A DNA stretch of 64,000 nt from Pseudescherichia sp031987975 (GCF_031987975.1 NZ_DALZYX010000004.1:124001-188000), one strand, 5' to 3'; shown: positions 34,066 to 43,938, counted from the first letter of the stretch. The notes: generated by a model not told the origin, from the sequence alone. Numbers and translations are program-made.

Positions 34066-35556
34066 TTACTGCTGAACAGGCGGAATATCCGTCACGTCCT
34101 GATGCACGTCATCGCTGACAGGCACAAGGGCTGAGGTCTCGGTATTCATCACCTCGTCCCAGGTCGCCTGCAACTCCTTCATATTAAACTCCGGCTCGCC
34201 TTTCGGCTGCAGCAGCACCAGCGACTGATCCTGGGTTAGCTGCTGACGCAGGCTCTGGTTAAGCATGTCCGTAGTCAGGCTATTCAGGAAGTTCTGCCGT
34301 AGCTTCTGGTACTGCTCAGGGGCAATATCGACCACCTGATTTTGCAGAGAGCGCATACGCTGGCTGATCAGCACGTCGGTATCGGTGCGGGCATAGGTGG
34401 TAAAGAGCCTTTGCAGTTCCAGCTTCTTCTGGGCAATCAGGGCGTTGAACTCATCCTCTGACAGGCCATTGTCGCGTACCTTTTTCAGCTCGCGGGCGAT
34501 CATAGCAAGGTTAGCGCTGAGCTTATCGGGTGCAGAGTCAACGTTAATCGCGCACTGCGCGCGCTGGAACAGCACCCGGCAGTCGAAGCCGAGGCCAATA
34601 TCTTTGGCGTTATTTTTGGTCAGCGTCTGCTGAAGATGCCAGAATAGCGCCTCGCGAGCGACGTCTGCTCGCCAGTAACGCTCCAGTGCGGCGGATTCAC
34701 GAATGGGTTGCCACGGCACATCCCACATCAGGGAGAGTCTGTCCTGGCGTACGGAGTCGGTCATGATGCTCACCGGCTCACGCGGAAGCGGAGAGAGCGT
34801 TGGTACCGGGGCGGGCGTCTCGCGTTTTCCCTTTAGCTCGCCAAAGGTTTTATTGATCTGCTCCCCGACGGTGCGGCTGTCGATATTGCCCACCACAATC
34901 AGCGTCATGGCGTCCGGCGTATACCACTTCTGGTAGAACGCCTTCAGCTGAGCCGGGTCTACCGGCTTCTTCAGCGGCGAGGCGGGATCGTGTCCCAGCA
35001 GGGTGGAGCCTTTCAGGCGGTAGCGCCACCAGTTATCTTTGGTTTCCAGCGGCCAGGTTGCCACCATATCGTTGCTATTCAGAGCGTGGTTTACCGTCTC
35101 CGGGGTCACGGTGAGCTTGCCCGTAATATCAGAGAGATAGACCAGCGCCTCTTTCAGTAGATCGCTGCGGTTATTGGGCAGGCTGAGGCTAAACAGCGTG
35201 TAATCGTAGGAGACCAGCGCCGGGGGCAGCGGACGCTTGGGATCGATGCCCTGCTGCCAGAGCGCGCGCACCTGAGCAGGCTCAAGGCTGCCGCTGTGGG
35301 ACAACGCAATACGTGGAATAAAATGGCTATAGCCGCTTTGCTGCGTACTTTCGGTCAGCGAGCCGGTATTCACCAGCAGGCGGATCTCAACCCTGTCGCT
35401 GGGGCGCTGCGGCGTACTTAACACCTGCCACTGAAAGCCGTTCGTCAGTGTCCCCTGTTGCCATGCCGGGTCGGGCTGGAGCGCATCTGCCTGCACGTAA
35501 CTGGCTGCCATCATCAGCAAACCACCAGTTATGAGTCGAATTTTTGTGCCCTGCAT
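34066..35556 (-). CDS. yhjJ: YhjJ, M16-family peptidase-like periplasmic protein lacking the zinc motif
   Basis: This 496-residue protein belongs to the insulinase/M16 family and matches E. coli YhjJ throughout. It has a signal peptide (about residues 1-24, ending VQADA). The two M16-like halves are recognisable, for example WYTPDAMTLIVVGNIDSRT. The catalytic HxxEH of active members is replaced by YSHFIPRIAL, so zinc-dependent proteolysis is not expected, as also in E. coli. It may act as a periplasmic binding or chaperone subunit. Its C-terminal tail is Asp/Pro-rich and disordered. Transcribed alone. Confidence 0.94.
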   Translation of the reverse strand: MQGTKIRLITGGLLMMAASYVQADALQPDPAWQQGTLTNGFQWQVLSTPQRPSDRVEIRLLVNTGSLTESTQQSGYSHFIPRIALSHSGSLEPAQVRALWQQGIDPKRPLPPALVSYDYTLFSLSLPNNRSDLLKEALVYLSDITGKLTVTPETVNHALNSNDMVATWPLETKDNWWRYRLKGSTLLGHDPASPLKKPVDPAQLKAFYQKWYTPDAMTLIVVGNIDSRTVGEQINKTFGELKGKRETPAPVPTLSPLPREPVSIMTDSVRQDRLSLMWDVPWQPIRESAALERYWRADVAREALFWHLQQTLTKNNAKDIGLGFDCRVLFQRAQCAINVDSAPDKLSANLAMIARELKKVRDNGLSEDEFNALIAQKKLELQRLFTTYARTDTDVLISQRMRSLQNQVVDIAPEQYQKLRQNFLNSLTTDMLNQSLRQQLTQDQSLVLLQPKGEPEFNMKELQATWDEVMNTETSALVPVSDDVHQDVTDIPPVQQ

Positions 35557-35702
35557 GTAAACCCCTGATCAACATTCCTGGTTAAAAGACCGCCTATCCT
35601 GCAGGCAGCCTAAAATGAAGTTTTAACACTCCGTGTTAGACAGCCAAAAAAACAAAACGTCACACCGGGAAGTGAAAAAAATAGGGGGTAATTATGCGCA
35701 GG

Positions 35703-35732
35703 TGCCCGTGCCCCTACAAGGGACAACGGGCA
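35703..35732 (-). terminator. Terminator hairpin of dctA
   Basis: TGCCCGT and ACGGGCA form the stem with an inner CCCC/GGG pairing, just beyond the dctA stop codon in the direction of its transcription. Confidence 0.6.
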
Positions 35733-35744
35733 TAAGTGGGTAGA

Positions 35745-37031
35745 TTAAGAGGAAATTTCGCCCGTTTTGCCGTCTGGCGCACGGTTATTAAGGGTATTTT
35801 TCAACTGCTTATGGTCCAGCTCTTTCACCCATTTTGCCACTACGATAGTCGCTACGCCGTTACCAATCAGGTTGGTCAGTGCCCGTGCCTCGGACATAAA
35901 GCGGTCGATACCGAGGATCAGTGCCAGCCCGGCAACCGGCAGATGCCCTACCGCGGAGAGTGTGGCCGCCAGCACGATAAAGCCGCTGCCGGTCACCCCA
36001 GCCGCCCCTTTCGAAGAGAGCAGCAGCACCACCAGCAACGTGATCTGATGGACAATATCCATATGGCTGTTGGTGGCCTGGGCGATAAATACCGCCGCCA
36101 TCGTCAGGTAGATAGAGGTGCCGTCGAGGTTAAAGGAGTAGCCGGTGGGGATCACCAGCCCAACCACGGACTTACGGCAGCCGAGCTTCTCCATCTTATC
36201 GAGCATCCGCGGCAGCGCCGATTCAGAGGACGAGGTGCCCAGCACGATCAGCAGCTCTTCGCGAATGTAGCGGATAAACTTGAAGATGCTGAAGCCGGTG
36301 GCGCGGGCGATGCTGCCGAGCACCACCACGATAAACAGAATGCAGGTGGCGTAGAAGCAGATGATCAGCTGTCCGAGCTGCACGAGGGTGCCCACGCCAT
36401 ACTTACCGATGGTAAAGGCCATGGCCCCAAACGCGCCGATGGGGGCGAGGCGCATAATCATGTTGATGATGCCGAAGATAACCAGCGAGAAGCTCTCGAT
36501 TACGTTAAAGATCAGCTGCCCCTTGTGGCCAAGGCGATGAAGCGCAAAGCCAAACAGGACGGCAAACAGCAGCACCTGCAGAATATTGCCGCTGGCAAAC
36601 GCACCGATGACGCTGGCGGGGATCACATCCATCAGGAAGGCGACAATGCCCTGCTGCTCTGCCTGGGCAGCGTAGACTGCCACCGCTTTGGCATCCAGGG
36701 TCGCGACATCAACGTTCATCCCCGCGCCCGGCTGTACCACGTTAACAATAATCAGGCCGATGATCAGCGCCAGGGTGCTGACCACTTCAAAATAGAGCAG
36801 CGCCACCGCACCGGTGCGGCCCACCGCTTTCATGCTTTCCATGCCTGCGATGCCGGTCACGACGGTGCAGAAGATCACCGGGGCGATAATCATTTTAATC
36901 AGCTTTACGAAAGCGTCGCCAAGCGGCTTCATCTGTTCGCCAATTTCAGGATAGAAGTGGCCAAGCAGGATGCCGATCGCGATGGCGGTCAGCACCTGAA
37001 AGTAGAGGCTTTTGAAGAGTGAGGTTTTCAT
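35745..37031 (-). CDS. dctA: DctA, aerobic C4-dicarboxylate transporter
   Basis: DctA imports succinate, fumarate, malate and aspartate with cations across the inner membrane. The 428 residues equal E. coli DctA and the match is near complete. Glutamate-transporter-fold features are present: the serine-rich SSSESALPRML re-entrant loop near residue 270 and the NLDGTSIYLTMA substrate/cation site. The ATG at 37031 follows AGGA; an upstream extension of 26 residues is unconserved. In E. coli the gene is activated by DcuSR and CRP under aerobic growth on dicarboxylates. A palindrome TTCAAATTTGAA lies about 100 bp upstream. Confidence 0.97.
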   Translation of the reverse strand: MKTSLFKSLYFQVLTAIAIGILLGHFYPEIGEQMKPLGDAFVKLIKMIIAPVIFCTVVTGIAGMESMKAVGRTGAVALLYFEVVSTLALIIGLIIVNVVQPGAGMNVDVATLDAKAVAVYAAQAEQQGIVAFLMDVIPASVIGAFASGNILQVLLFAVLFGFALHRLGHKGQLIFNVIESFSLVIFGIINMIMRLAPIGAFGAMAFTIGKYGVGTLVQLGQLIICFYATCILFIVVVLGSIARATGFSIFKFIRYIREELLIVLGTSSSESALPRMLDKMEKLGCRKSVVGLVIPTGYSFNLDGTSIYLTMAAVFIAQATNSHMDIVHQITLLVVLLLSSKGAAGVTGSGFIVLAATLSAVGHLPVAGLALILGIDRFMSEARALTNLIGNGVATIVVAKWVKELDHKQLKNTLNNRAPDGKTGEISS

Positions 37032-37187
37032 AGGGTGTCCTTGAATTAAAAACCACAGGCATTGTAGGGTTGGTTCGCCTGCGGTCTTAAAATAACACCC
37101 GAACAACATCGCAGAAATAAACTTACTTCAAATTTGAAACAGAAATGTTAAAAAATTTGAGCCAGCTCGCACAAGTGAGTACGGGTT

Positions 37188-39191
37188 CTACGCGCTGCCA
37201 TCAGCCAGACGGGGAAGATTTAGCTGCTCAAACGCCTCCGGTGCCACCGCGCGGCCAAAGAGGTAACCCTGGGCCATCTCTACCCCCGCCTCCTGCAGCC
37301 AGGCGCGCTGCGTCTCGGTCTCGACGCCTTCAGCAATGATATTGAGATCGAGGCTGCGGGCCATATGAATTATCGACGAGACCATGCTGCTGTCCTCCGG
37401 TAGCCCTTCGACAAAAATCTTATCGATTTTCAGCACGTCCACCGGCAGCGACTTCATGTGCTGGAGCTGGCGCAGGCCCGCGTAGCCCATGCCGAAATCA
37501 TCCAGCGCTATACGTACCCCGGCGTTGCGCAGCGGGCGCAGGATTGCCACCGCCGCGTGCGGATCGTCAATGCGGCGGCTTTCGGTCACCTCGAGGATCA
37601 GCGTGCCGGGCGCAATACGGTAGCGCTCCAGCAGCGCAAGCAGATCCCGCACCATATCCTCGTGCATCAGCTGGAGTGCTGAGAGGTTAACCGACAGCGG
37701 CAGCATAATGCCCCGCGCCTGCCAGGCCGCGAGCAGGCGGCAGGACTCTTCCAGTACCCAGTGACCGACGACAATCATCAGCCCGCAGGATTCAATACTG
37801 TCGATAAGCCCCTCCGGCAGCTCCCAGCTGCCGTCCGGCTGCTGCTGACGCAGCAACGCCTCGGCGCTCACCACCTCACTGGTAGCAAGGTTGACCTGCG
37901 GCTGTAGCCAGATAGCAAACTGATGGTTATCCAGCGCGTTTAGGATATCGCTCTCTTCCGTCAGCCGCTTCTGCGCCGTCGCCATCTGCTCCGGGTCGAA
38001 GAACTGGATCTGATTTTTGCCTTTGCGGCGGGCGGAGAGCGCCGCTGAGATAGCCCGGCGGTAGAGCTGCTCTGCCGTCACATCGCCGTAGAACATGGCG
38101 ATGCCAATGCTGGCGCTCGGACGCAGCTGAATACCCTGCACCGGCAGACGTTCATTGATAACAGTGAGCACTTGCTGACCCAGCGTAATAGCGTGCCACG
38201 GCTCGCTGGCGCCGTTACCAATGATGGCAAAGGTATCGGTACTCACCTGCGCCAGCACCATGCGCGGGGCTAGCACCGATTTTATCTTCTCTACCAGCGT
38301 CAGAAGCAGTACTTCGCGCTGGCTCTCTTTCAGCACGCCCGCCGTGTCCTGTAGGGTTTCACAGGCGATAACCATCAGCGCGGTGGTTTTTTGCCGGGCG
38401 ACGGTCTGCTCCAGCAGCGCCATCATAAAAGCTTTATTCGGCAGCTCGGAGATGGGGAAGCGTGTCACCTGGCTGTTCAACTCTTCATGCTGGCGCAGCA
38501 CCATCTGCTGGTTGCGGTTGTAGCCGCGCACCAGCATGCCAAGCTCATCGTCATGATGGTGGCGGGGCAGCGCCAGCTGGTGCCCCAGCTGATCCTGCGG
38601 TGAGAGGTCGTTTAGCTCGCGGGCGATCTTGCGCAGCGGGCGGATAATCAGCCGGCTGATGCACCAGGTCAGCGCCACGGTCATGATCAGCACTAAAAGT
38701 AAGTAAGTAGTGACTAACGTTGCAACGGTGCTCATCACGAACTTATACATGCGGAAAGAGTCCGCCTGTAGCACCAGATAGGCCAGCGGCTGGGGGTTGG
38801 CTGGGCGTTCAAGAGAGTAGATCGGCAGCGAGATTTGTACTGGCAGCTCAAAGAGCCGGGTAATAGTCACCGGCACCGGTCGCTCGGGGATAAAGCTCAT
38901 GCGCAGAGCCTGGAATTGATTCGGCAGAACCACATCCGCCCGACTGACTACGCCCGCGGGCTGGATACGTTTGAGGATAGCCTCCGCGTCGGCAATGTCG
39001 CCCTTCAAAATAGCGGCAGAGAGCGGCTCACGCACCGAGCGCGCAATACTCTCCAGCTGCGTGCCGGTGTTGTAGCGGTTCTGCTGCACAAAATGGAACA
39101 GCAAAATGACGCAAAACAGGAAAATAAACACCATGGCGACGATCGAGACCATCGCCATCTGTTTAATGGTTAACGAACGGCTAACGCGCAA
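37188..39191 (-). CDS. pdeK: PdeK/HmsP-like c-di-GMP phosphodiesterase with degenerate GGDEF
   Basis: This 667-residue inner-membrane protein has two transmembrane helices flanking a periplasmic sensor (about residues 10-160), a HAMP-like linker, a GGDEF-like domain and a C-terminal EAL domain. The GGDEF signature is lost (STDTFAIIGNG at its site). The EAL motifs look active: SAEALLR, NLSALQL, EVTESR, LDDFGMGYAG, LKIDK and IIAEGVETE. It matches E. coli YhjK and Yersinia HmsP, which hydrolyse c-di-GMP. I chose the TTG at 39191: GGAGAG lies six bases upstream and the family starts at RVSRSLTIKQ. It sits directly downstream of bcsC, consistent with local control of cellulose. Confidence 0.92.
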   Translation of the reverse strand: MRVSRSLTIKQMAMVSIVAMVFIFLFCVILLFHFVQQNRYNTGTQLESIARSVREPLSAAILKGDIADAEAILKRIQPAGVVSRADVVLPNQFQALRMSFIPERPVPVTITRLFELPVQISLPIYSLERPANPQPLAYLVLQADSFRMYKFVMSTVATLVTTYLLLVLIMTVALTWCISRLIIRPLRKIARELNDLSPQDQLGHQLALPRHHHDDELGMLVRGYNRNQQMVLRQHEELNSQVTRFPISELPNKAFMMALLEQTVARQKTTALMVIACETLQDTAGVLKESQREVLLLTLVEKIKSVLAPRMVLAQVSTDTFAIIGNGASEPWHAITLGQQVLTVINERLPVQGIQLRPSASIGIAMFYGDVTAEQLYRRAISAALSARRKGKNQIQFFDPEQMATAQKRLTEESDILNALDNHQFAIWLQPQVNLATSEVVSAEALLRQQQPDGSWELPEGLIDSIESCGLMIVVGHWVLEESCRLLAAWQARGIMLPLSVNLSALQLMHEDMVRDLLALLERYRIAPGTLILEVTESRRIDDPHAAVAILRPLRNAGVRIALDDFGMGYAGLRQLQHMKSLPVDVLKIDKIFVEGLPEDSSMVSSIIHMARSLDLNIIAEGVETETQRAWLQEAGVEMAQGYLFGRAVAPEAFEQLNLPRLADGSA

Positions 39192-39242
39192 ATTGACTCT
39201 CCAAATACTCCGTGTCCGCAAAAGTAACCGACGGCTACCTGC

Positions 39243-39275
39243 CTGCTGTCAGAGTATACTCGATTCTGACAGCAG
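39243..39275. repeat. Perfect 11-bp inverted repeat between bcsC and pdeK
   Basis: CTGCTGTCAGA and TCTGACAGCAG flank an 11-nt spacer containing GTATAC. It lacks a T-run. It could end the long bcs transcript or act as an operator for pdeK, whose start is 52 bp away. Confidence 0.6.
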
Positions 39276-39304
39276 ATTAAGACTGCGATAGAGAGCCTTG
39301 CGTA

Positions 39305-42300
39305 TTACCAGTCGGCGTAAGGCGTCAGCACCTGTGGCGGCGAGTCCATATCGCCCTGCCAGCCCGCCTGCGAGTAGCGGACATAGAGCATGCCGTGGCT
39401 CGGGGTATAATCCTCCGCCTGCTGAATATCGATGGCGGCGCCAACGGACCAGTTGGAGGTAATACGGCGCTCAATCAGGGCGCGTGCCGTATAGCCAAAG
39501 CCGTTGCTTTTCGATCCAGGATCGTTAGGTTCGCTGGCCCGCGCACGATAATCTTCTGGTATAAGGTTAAGTAACGGGTAGCGATCCTGGGTACTGGTTG
39601 CCGAGTGCGACCAGGAGACCGAACCGCCCAGCTCCCACGACCAGTTCTCCGTCCTTTCACGCCACGTTACCGGCACGGCAAACGAGAGATATTTCTGCGG
39701 GCTGTAGTAGCCCCCCTGGCCCAGGGTATAGCCGCTAAGATCTTTATCGTAGTGCCAGAGCATGTTGTTGAGGCCGACGGTGACGCGGCGGTTATCTTCG
39801 TTAACCAGCTTGTAGTAGTAGCCGGTCATCCAGCGCACGCGCCAGTTGTCATCCACGTTCTTACCGGTGAGCGCGTCGGCGCTCAGGCTCGCCCAGACGC
39901 CGTGCGCTTCGCCCTGGTCATAGCTCAGGCTCACGCCGCCGCCGGTGGATCGAACGCCACCCCAGGTCTTGCCGGTGCCGCCGCGATCGTTGCCATTCTC
40001 GTTATTCGGATCGTCCGGATCGTGATAGTAGCTGGAGGCGTCCTTCTGACCGCCGAAGGCCAGCAGGGAGCTGGAGATCGGGCGACGATGCACGTCCAGC
40101 GTATAGCCTATTGGGCCGAGATCGTTGCTGTAGCTCAGGCCGCCGACGATATCCACTACCCGGAAGCCCATGGGCGTGGTGCCGATGTCCCCTTCCCAGG
40201 TGTCGTTGCGCCAGCCAACCGCAATGCTCGCCCCGCCGTCGGACTGGCTCTTGTCGCCGTTGACGCAGTTGAGCTGGCCGCAGGTCCCCCAGTTGGGATC
40301 GTACAGACCGTCTTCGTCGGTGGCGAAGGAGCCGACATTCATATTGACCACGTCGGTACGGAAGAACATCCGGCCATCAGCCAGAGGCGCATCGGCCTGC
40401 AGCATGGTGGTGTTGGCTTTCAGATCGGAGTAGCCGCCGGTACCGCTGGATCCCCAATAGTCATGCACCAGGGTGACGTTGAGATCCTGCTGGCGATAGA
40501 GATCGGCGGCATCGCTGCGCAGGCCGCGCTTCAGCCAGTCATCGCTGGCATCATTACGCGTCTGGCGGGTAAAGGTGTCGTTATCCTGAGCGGGCGTCGG
40601 CGCAATACCTGCCGCCACCATCGCCTGTTTGTAGCTCTCCAACGCAGGCTGCGGCTGACCGTTGGCCTGCTGGAAGCGGCCATAGTCACGCAGCACCAGG
40701 GCGCTATCCTGCGATGGCGGCAACGCCTTCGCCTCGGGCACAATGGTGTCGTAGGTGCGCTGGGCCAGAACCCTGTCACCCAGCTGCGACCGCACCAGCG
40801 CCATCCGGCGCTGCATGTTGATGGACGGTGGCTCGGCTTGCGGCATCTCGTTCAGCGTCGCCAGCTGCTGGCGCGCCGCAAGCGGGTTACCCTCGGCAAT
40901 TGCCACCTCCACCAGGCTCAGGCGAGCGTCGGCGTTGGCCGGTTCACGCGTCAGCACGGTCTCATATCCGGTGCGGGCAGTCGCGTAATCCCCGCGCTGC
41001 TGCGCCCAGTCCGCAAGGGTCAGGTCAATTCGCGTGGAGGCAGGCTGCTGCTTAAGCAGCGCTTCGGCTTCCGGCTCCTGGCCGCTGTCGCGCAGGCGGT
41101 TAGCGGTCTCCAGCAGCTGGTTGCCTTCAAGGCGGCTCGCCAGCTCCTGCATATTGCTGTCCCATTTGCTGCGCGGCAGGGTGTTGAGGTGCGCCAGCGC
41201 GGCGCGATCCTGGTCGTTGCCGGAGAGATAGAGGCTGTAAGCATAAATCTGGGTTGGATCGTTAGGCTGGCGACGAACCAGATCGCGCATCTGCGCGTCG
41301 GCCTCGGCGTGTTTCCCGGCGCTCCAGAGATCACGGGAGAGGCGGTAGGCGATCCAGACGCTGTCCGGATCGGCAGCCAGGCGACGGCGCTGAACGTCAG
41401 CCGCCTGCGCCCAGCGACCCTGGTTCTCCAGCGTTTCGGCCTGCTGTGCCAGCCGATCGTTGGCGATGCTGCGCTCAATGTCATCCACGCTGCGGCGCTG
41501 GCTGGCAGAGAGGGAAGCAATCCAGGCGGACGCTTTTTCCGGTGACTGCTCGCGATAAATATTGGCCAGCCCGCGTACCGCGTTGCTGTTGCTGCTGTCC
41601 ATGCGCAGCGCCTGCTGGTAGTAGCGTTCGCCAGCGGCGATGTCCTTGCGGGCAACGGCAGCGTCCCCCAGCCCCAGCACGGCGTAGCTGTCGGTGTTAT
41701 CCACCGCTCGCGCCTGCTGATAAAGCCGTTCTGCCTGGGCAGGATTATTGGCCTTCAGCGCGGCGTCGCCCTGCTGGATCAGCAGCCAGTAGCGGTTGGT
41801 TTGCAGGAGGCTATCCCACTTGCTTCGGTTGCTGCTCTGCGGCGCAAGAGCGATAGCTCTCTCTAGCAGAGGAACCGCACGGGCGCGATCGCCCTTTTGC
41901 GAGTAAGCCTGGCCGAGCGCGCCGGTGGTTTCACCGTCACTCTGGTCGGCGCTCAGCGCCTGCTGGAGCGGGGCGATAGCCTGCCCGCCCTGCCCGGCGT
42001 CAACCGCGGCCAGCCCGCGCGAACGGGCGCGGAACGCCGGATCGGCCAGCTGCTGCTGCTGTTTCGCCAGCGTCGCCCGGGCCGTGTCCACCGTATCGCC
42101 GCTGCTGAACTCGTTTAAAAACTGTTGTAGCGCCTGCACGCTGGCATCACTCACCGGCATAGCTTGAATCTGTTGATACCAGATAGCCGCCGCCGCTTCG
42201 CGAGTTGTTCCCGACTTTGCCATCTGGCGCAGGACGGTGTAACCCTCGTCACCGCGCCCGCTGGCAAACAGCAGCTGCGCCAGCGAATTTTGCAGCTGAG

Positions 42301-42844
42301 GATTGCCTGGATAGCGGGCGTTGGCGCTCTTCATCTGAGTAATGGCCTGACTGCGCCGCTCGGGTACTTTCGCGACCAGCGTCCAATACTCGGCAGCAAG
42401 ATCGCTATCCGGTGGATTGCCCTGCAACAGTTTGTCATAGGCCGCGATGGCCTCCGCCGTATGGCCCGTGGTTGCCAGCAGCCGCGCCTCCTGCAACCCC
42501 TGTCGTCCCTGGGCGGTAGAGAGCGCCATGGTGCTCTGTGCTTCCCGGTACGCCGCTGAGCTGGGGGCGAGCTGCGCTAATCTATCAAGTTGCTGCTGCG
42601 CGCCTGCGGTATCGCCCTGGCGCAGCAGATAGCGCTGGCGGGCGGCAATCACCTCGGGGTTATTGGGATCGATAAGCTCCAGCCGGTAAAGAGACTGGCG
42701 GACCAGATCCTCACGACGGGTAGATTCCCCGAGCCGGATCTGCTCCAGCAGCTGTTGCTGCTGGGCTGTCGGGGCCGCAAACGTCTTTGGCATCAGCGCG
42801 ATGCCCAGCGATAAAACGAGTAAGCGTCGGGTTAACGTGCGCAT
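39305..42844 (-). CDS. bcsC: BcsC, cellulose export outer-membrane subunit
   Basis: BcsC forms the periplasmic TPR scaffold and outer-membrane channel through which cellulose leaves the cell. The 1,179-residue protein has a signal peptide ending PKTFA (residue 23), some nineteen TPR-like repeats up to about residue 790 (for example VLGLGDAAVARKDIAAGERYY), and a C-terminal 16-strand-type barrel ending in IPYADW-like TPYADW. It matches E. coli BcsC (1,157) but carries an Asp/Asn-rich insertion in one barrel loop (DPDDPNNENGNDRGG). The gene overlaps bcsZ by 13 bp, so translation is coupled. It is last in bcsRQABZC. Confidence 0.97.
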   Translation of the reverse strand: MRTLTRRLLVLSLGIALMPKTFAAPTAQQQQLLEQIRLGESTRREDLVRQSLYRLELIDPNNPEVIAARQRYLLRQGDTAGAQQQLDRLAQLAPSSAAYREAQSTMALSTAQGRQGLQEARLLATTGHTAEAIAAYDKLLQGNPPDSDLAAEYWTLVAKVPERRSQAITQMKSANARYPGNPQLQNSLAQLLFASGRGDEGYTVLRQMAKSGTTREAAAAIWYQQIQAMPVSDASVQALQQFLNEFSSGDTVDTARATLAKQQQQLADPAFRARSRGLAAVDAGQGGQAIAPLQQALSADQSDGETTGALGQAYSQKGDRARAVPLLERAIALAPQSSNRSKWDSLLQTNRYWLLIQQGDAALKANNPAQAERLYQQARAVDNTDSYAVLGLGDAAVARKDIAAGERYYQQALRMDSSNSNAVRGLANIYREQSPEKASAWIASLSASQRRSVDDIERSIANDRLAQQAETLENQGRWAQAADVQRRRLAADPDSVWIAYRLSRDLWSAGKHAEADAQMRDLVRRQPNDPTQIYAYSLYLSGNDQDRAALAHLNTLPRSKWDSNMQELASRLEGNQLLETANRLRDSGQEPEAEALLKQQPASTRIDLTLADWAQQRGDYATARTGYETVLTREPANADARLSLVEVAIAEGNPLAARQQLATLNEMPQAEPPSINMQRRMALVRSQLGDRVLAQRTYDTIVPEAKALPPSQDSALVLRDYGRFQQANGQPQPALESYKQAMVAAGIAPTPAQDNDTFTRQTRNDASDDWLKRGLRSDAADLYRQQDLNVTLVHDYWGSSGTGGYSDLKANTTMLQADAPLADGRMFFRTDVVNMNVGSFATDEDGLYDPNWGTCGQLNCVNGDKSQSDGGASIAVGWRNDTWEGDIGTTPMGFRVVDIVGGLSYSNDLGPIGYTLDVHRRPISSSLLAFGGQKDASSYYHDPDDPNNENGNDRGGTGKTWGGVRSTGGGVSLSYDQGEAHGVWASLSADALTGKNVDDNWRVRWMTGYYYKLVNEDNRRVTVGLNNMLWHYDKDLSGYTLGQGGYYSPQKYLSFAVPVTWRERTENWSWELGGSVSWSHSATSTQDRYPLLNLIPEDYRARASEPNDPGSKSNGFGYTARALIERRITSNWSVGAAIDIQQAEDYTPSHGMLYVRYSQAGWQGDMDSPPQVLTPYADW

Positions 42845-43935
42845 TCCTGGCCCCAGTCAGGTTGTAACTCACCTTGGGAGGTGAAACGAAAACGGTGCTC
42901 ATCCCAGCCCTGTCCGAAGAGGGTGAGCACGTAGCTGTAATAGGCGTCGCTGCCGGGTGGGTTATCGGCAACGCGCTGGCGCAGCACCGCTTGTGCATCG
43001 CGGTTTTGCATAAATGGCAGCAGGGCGGCAGAGAAACCCGTCGCGCCGCTGCCCTGGGCCGCGCCGGTGACTACATTCACCTTCTCCGGCGGCACGCCGT
43101 TTTTCGCCGTCAGCGTTGCCATTGGCTTGAAGCGCGCCAGCAGGCGATTTTTTTGCAGATCGCTGTCGTGCATCATGCCGATCCACAGGTAGACGCGGAT
43201 GGCGTCGTAGCTTGAAACCAGCTTGCTCTCCGGCTTCAGGTTCCAGCCGCGGTTCTTCTCATAGCTCACCCAGTCTGGGGAGAAGCCTTTGGGAGCGGTC
43301 TCCAGCAGCAGGCGCAGGTTAGTCTCCCGCAGCGTGGTCCAGGGTGCGCCAAAGCGGGTGAGGTATTGCGCTACCTGCGGCGGCAGATAGCTCGGGTTAA
43401 AACGCCAGCTCTCTTTCTCGGCGAAGCCAATTTTGCCCGGCAGCAGCATTGAACCCAGCCCCGGCACGCTGACTACCTCTTCGCTAACGATGTGCTTGAG
43501 CAGCCCCTGAGCCAGCGCGGTGTAGCGCGGCTCTTTCCACAGGCGTCCGGCCTCAAACAGCGACCAGACAATCCAGATATCGGCGTCTGAGGCGGAGTTG
43601 GTGTCCAGCACCGTCCACTCCTCTTCACCCTTCTTGCCCCACAGCCAGGCGGGAAGATGGGCCGCGAGATCGCCCCCGGCGAGGTTATCCTCGGTCCACT
43701 GTAAGATCTTGTCAAAGCCGGGCCGATCGTTGGCGGCAAGGGCAAAAAACAGCCCGTAGCTCTGCCCTTCCGACGTAGTGATCTTGCGGGCGTCACTAGG
43801 ATCGATCACCCGGCCACCGTCGCTGAGGTAATCCTTTTTAAACGCGGTCCACGCCGGCCAGCTACAGGCGGCGTGCGTACTCGCCGCCGCCAGCAGCAGC
43901 GCGGCGGCGATCGCTCCACGCAGTGAAGTTTTCAT
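42832..43935 (-). CDS. bcsZ: BcsZ, periplasmic endo-1,4-glucanase (GH8)
   Basis: A family GH8 cellulase of 367 residues (E. coli 368) that trims nascent cellulose in the periplasm and is needed for good secretion. The signal peptide ends STHAA near residue 23. Catalytic residues are in the usual places: Glu in TTSEGQSYGLFFAL near residue 55 and Asp in SSYDAIRVYLWIGM near 243. It lies between bcsB (3 bp away) and bcsC (overlapping). A second, divergent bcsZ lies at 59.5-60.5 kb in this window. Confidence 0.97.
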   Translation of the reverse strand: MKTSLRGAIAAALLLAAASTHAACSWPAWTAFKKDYLSDGGRVIDPSDARKITTSEGQSYGLFFALAANDRPGFDKILQWTEDNLAGGDLAAHLPAWLWGKKGEEEWTVLDTNSASDADIWIVWSLFEAGRLWKEPRYTALAQGLLKHIVSEEVVSVPGLGSMLLPGKIGFAEKESWRFNPSYLPPQVAQYLTRFGAPWTTLRETNLRLLLETAPKGFSPDWVSYEKNRGWNLKPESKLVSSYDAIRVYLWIGMMHDSDLQKNRLLARFKPMATLTAKNGVPPEKVNVVTGAAQGSGATGFSAALLPFMQNRDAQAVLRQRVADNPPGSDAYYSYVLTLFGQGWDEHRFRFTSQGELQPDWGQECAR

Positions 43936-43938
43936 GGT

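Noticed and set aside
37127..37138. TTCAAATTTGAA palindrome upstream of dctA as an operator
   Set aside because: Short AT-rich palindromes are frequent by chance and it does not match the CRP or DcuR sites I know.
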